Shown here: positions 63,768 through 64,000 of the stretch, one piece after another | Numbering within the stretch: position 1 is the stretch's first letter | How the letters are laid out: each line of letters opens with the position of its first letter | Assembly: GCA_963721445.1 (NCBI GenBank) | Contig: CAVRIZ010000005.1 | Coordinates: forward strand, 620,001 to 684,000 | Length of the DNA stretch: 64,000 nt | Direction: 5' to 3' | Origin: DAIOEK01 sp963721445 | GTDB lineage: Bacteria > Chloroflexota > Anaerolineae > Anaerolineales > Anaerolineaceae | Made by a program: the position numbers and the translations under genes | Notes under the pieces: model-generated | Database searches by the model: none | Told to the model about the DNA's origin: nothing | Seen by the model: only the letters and a program-made list of their open reading frames with translations

Positions 63768-64000
63768 ATGGATATAAAAATTCTTCTATCTGCAACCTGG
63801 GTAGTTGCCACGCTAATTTATCTTTATGGTGATGTTTTGCGCATCTGCAGCGGCGACTTGGCAAAAAAACCGATGGCCGACAAGAATTTAAACCAGTTCG
63901 TTTGGCTGGGGATCGCGGTTCTGATGTTGACGCCCATCCTGATGGTTTTCCTGCCTCTGGTAATGCCCCAGTCTGTGAGTCGCTGGGTGAATATCATCGT
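63768..64000 (+). CDS. DUF6326-like membrane protein, cut by the window end
   Basis: Starts at ATG 63768 with AGGAG at 63753-63757, five bases after the dehydrogenase stop. The visible 77 residues begin MDIKILLSATWVVATLIYLYG, then DVLRICSGDLAKK, LGIAVLMLTPILMVFLPLV and SRWVNII. The GDVLRxxSGD and SRWxN steps match the protein at 62333. It is in one transcript with the dehydrogenase. The C-terminus lies beyond the window. Confidence 0.75.
   Translation, partial: MDIKILLSATWVVATLIYLYGDVLRICSGDLAKKPMADKNLNQFVWLGIAVLMLTPILMVFLPLVMPQSVSRWVNII

Noticed and set aside
1..64000. CRISPR array, insertion sequence or riboswitch
   Set aside because: No regularly spaced direct repeats, no transposase-like frame with terminal repeats, and no leader I could match to a known riboswitch.

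Overview
The window looks like a chromosomal piece of a Chloroflexota bacterium, most likely Anaerolineae-like. This is inferred from content: two MalT-like LuxR giants with small partner proteins, Thr/Pro-rich lipoproteins with an SH3-like end, toast-rack, kelch and FG-GAP lipoproteins, many ABC importers without their own ATPase, and a caa3-type oxidase. No rRNA gene or intact tRNA gene was seen to confirm the lineage. Base composition is moderate to AT-rich, except for a GC-rich block near 59-62 kb.

Layout. 0-7 kb: the end of a NarL/FixJ-type two-component system (histidine kinase cut by the window edge, then its response regulator), a peptide-type ABC importer (binding protein and two permeases, no ATPase), and a lone receiver-domain protein. 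7-10.5 kb, minus strand: a CUT1 sugar importer (binding protein, MalF- and MalG-type permeases, no ATPase). 11-16 kb: cytochrome c oxidase subunits II-I-III-IV and the assembly protein CtaG. 16-24 kb, minus strand: a MalT-like regulator broken by a frameshift, followed by small redox and envelope genes. 24-31.5 kb: mixed accessory genes (YgeY-type hydrolase, AhpD-like protein, TetR regulator, small membrane proteins, kelch and DUF333 lipoproteins), three of them frameshifted.

31.9-49.1 kb is the most coherent and most interesting part: a carbohydrate or polyol catabolic locus. An arabinokinase-like GHMP kinase is divergent from a long plus-strand operon: iron/spermidine-type ABC permeases and ATPase, a cytoplasmic (alpha/alpha)-barrel glycosidase-like protein, a binding protein, a class I aldolase, an FGGY kinase, a fucose/arabinose-isomerase-like protein, a DeoR-type repressor, a divergent triosephosphate-isomerase-like protein and a YjbQ (UPF0047) protein. 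A second operon follows, with its own near-consensus promoter and an embedded palindrome. It encodes an MBL-fold hydrolase and a second copy of the permease pair and binding protein, without an ATPase. Isomerase, kinase, aldolase and triose isomerase form a logical chain to glycolysis, but the substrate cannot be read from the sequence.

49.5-54.3 kb, minus strand: a diguanylate cyclase and an HD-GYP phosphodiesterase side by side. 55-58.6 kb: DUF4395, FG-GAP lipoprotein, small lipoprotein and a frameshifted methyltransferase. At 58.76 kb lies the 3' part of a CAT-anticodon tRNA with its terminator, next to the GC-rich block holding a second frameshifted MalT-like gene and its partner protein. 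The window ends with two related small membrane proteins flanking a quinone-oxidoreductase-like enzyme.

Six genes carry single-base frameshifts (seven sites), several at short homopolymers and all in accessory genes. They may be real decay or sequencing errors; the sequence alone cannot decide.
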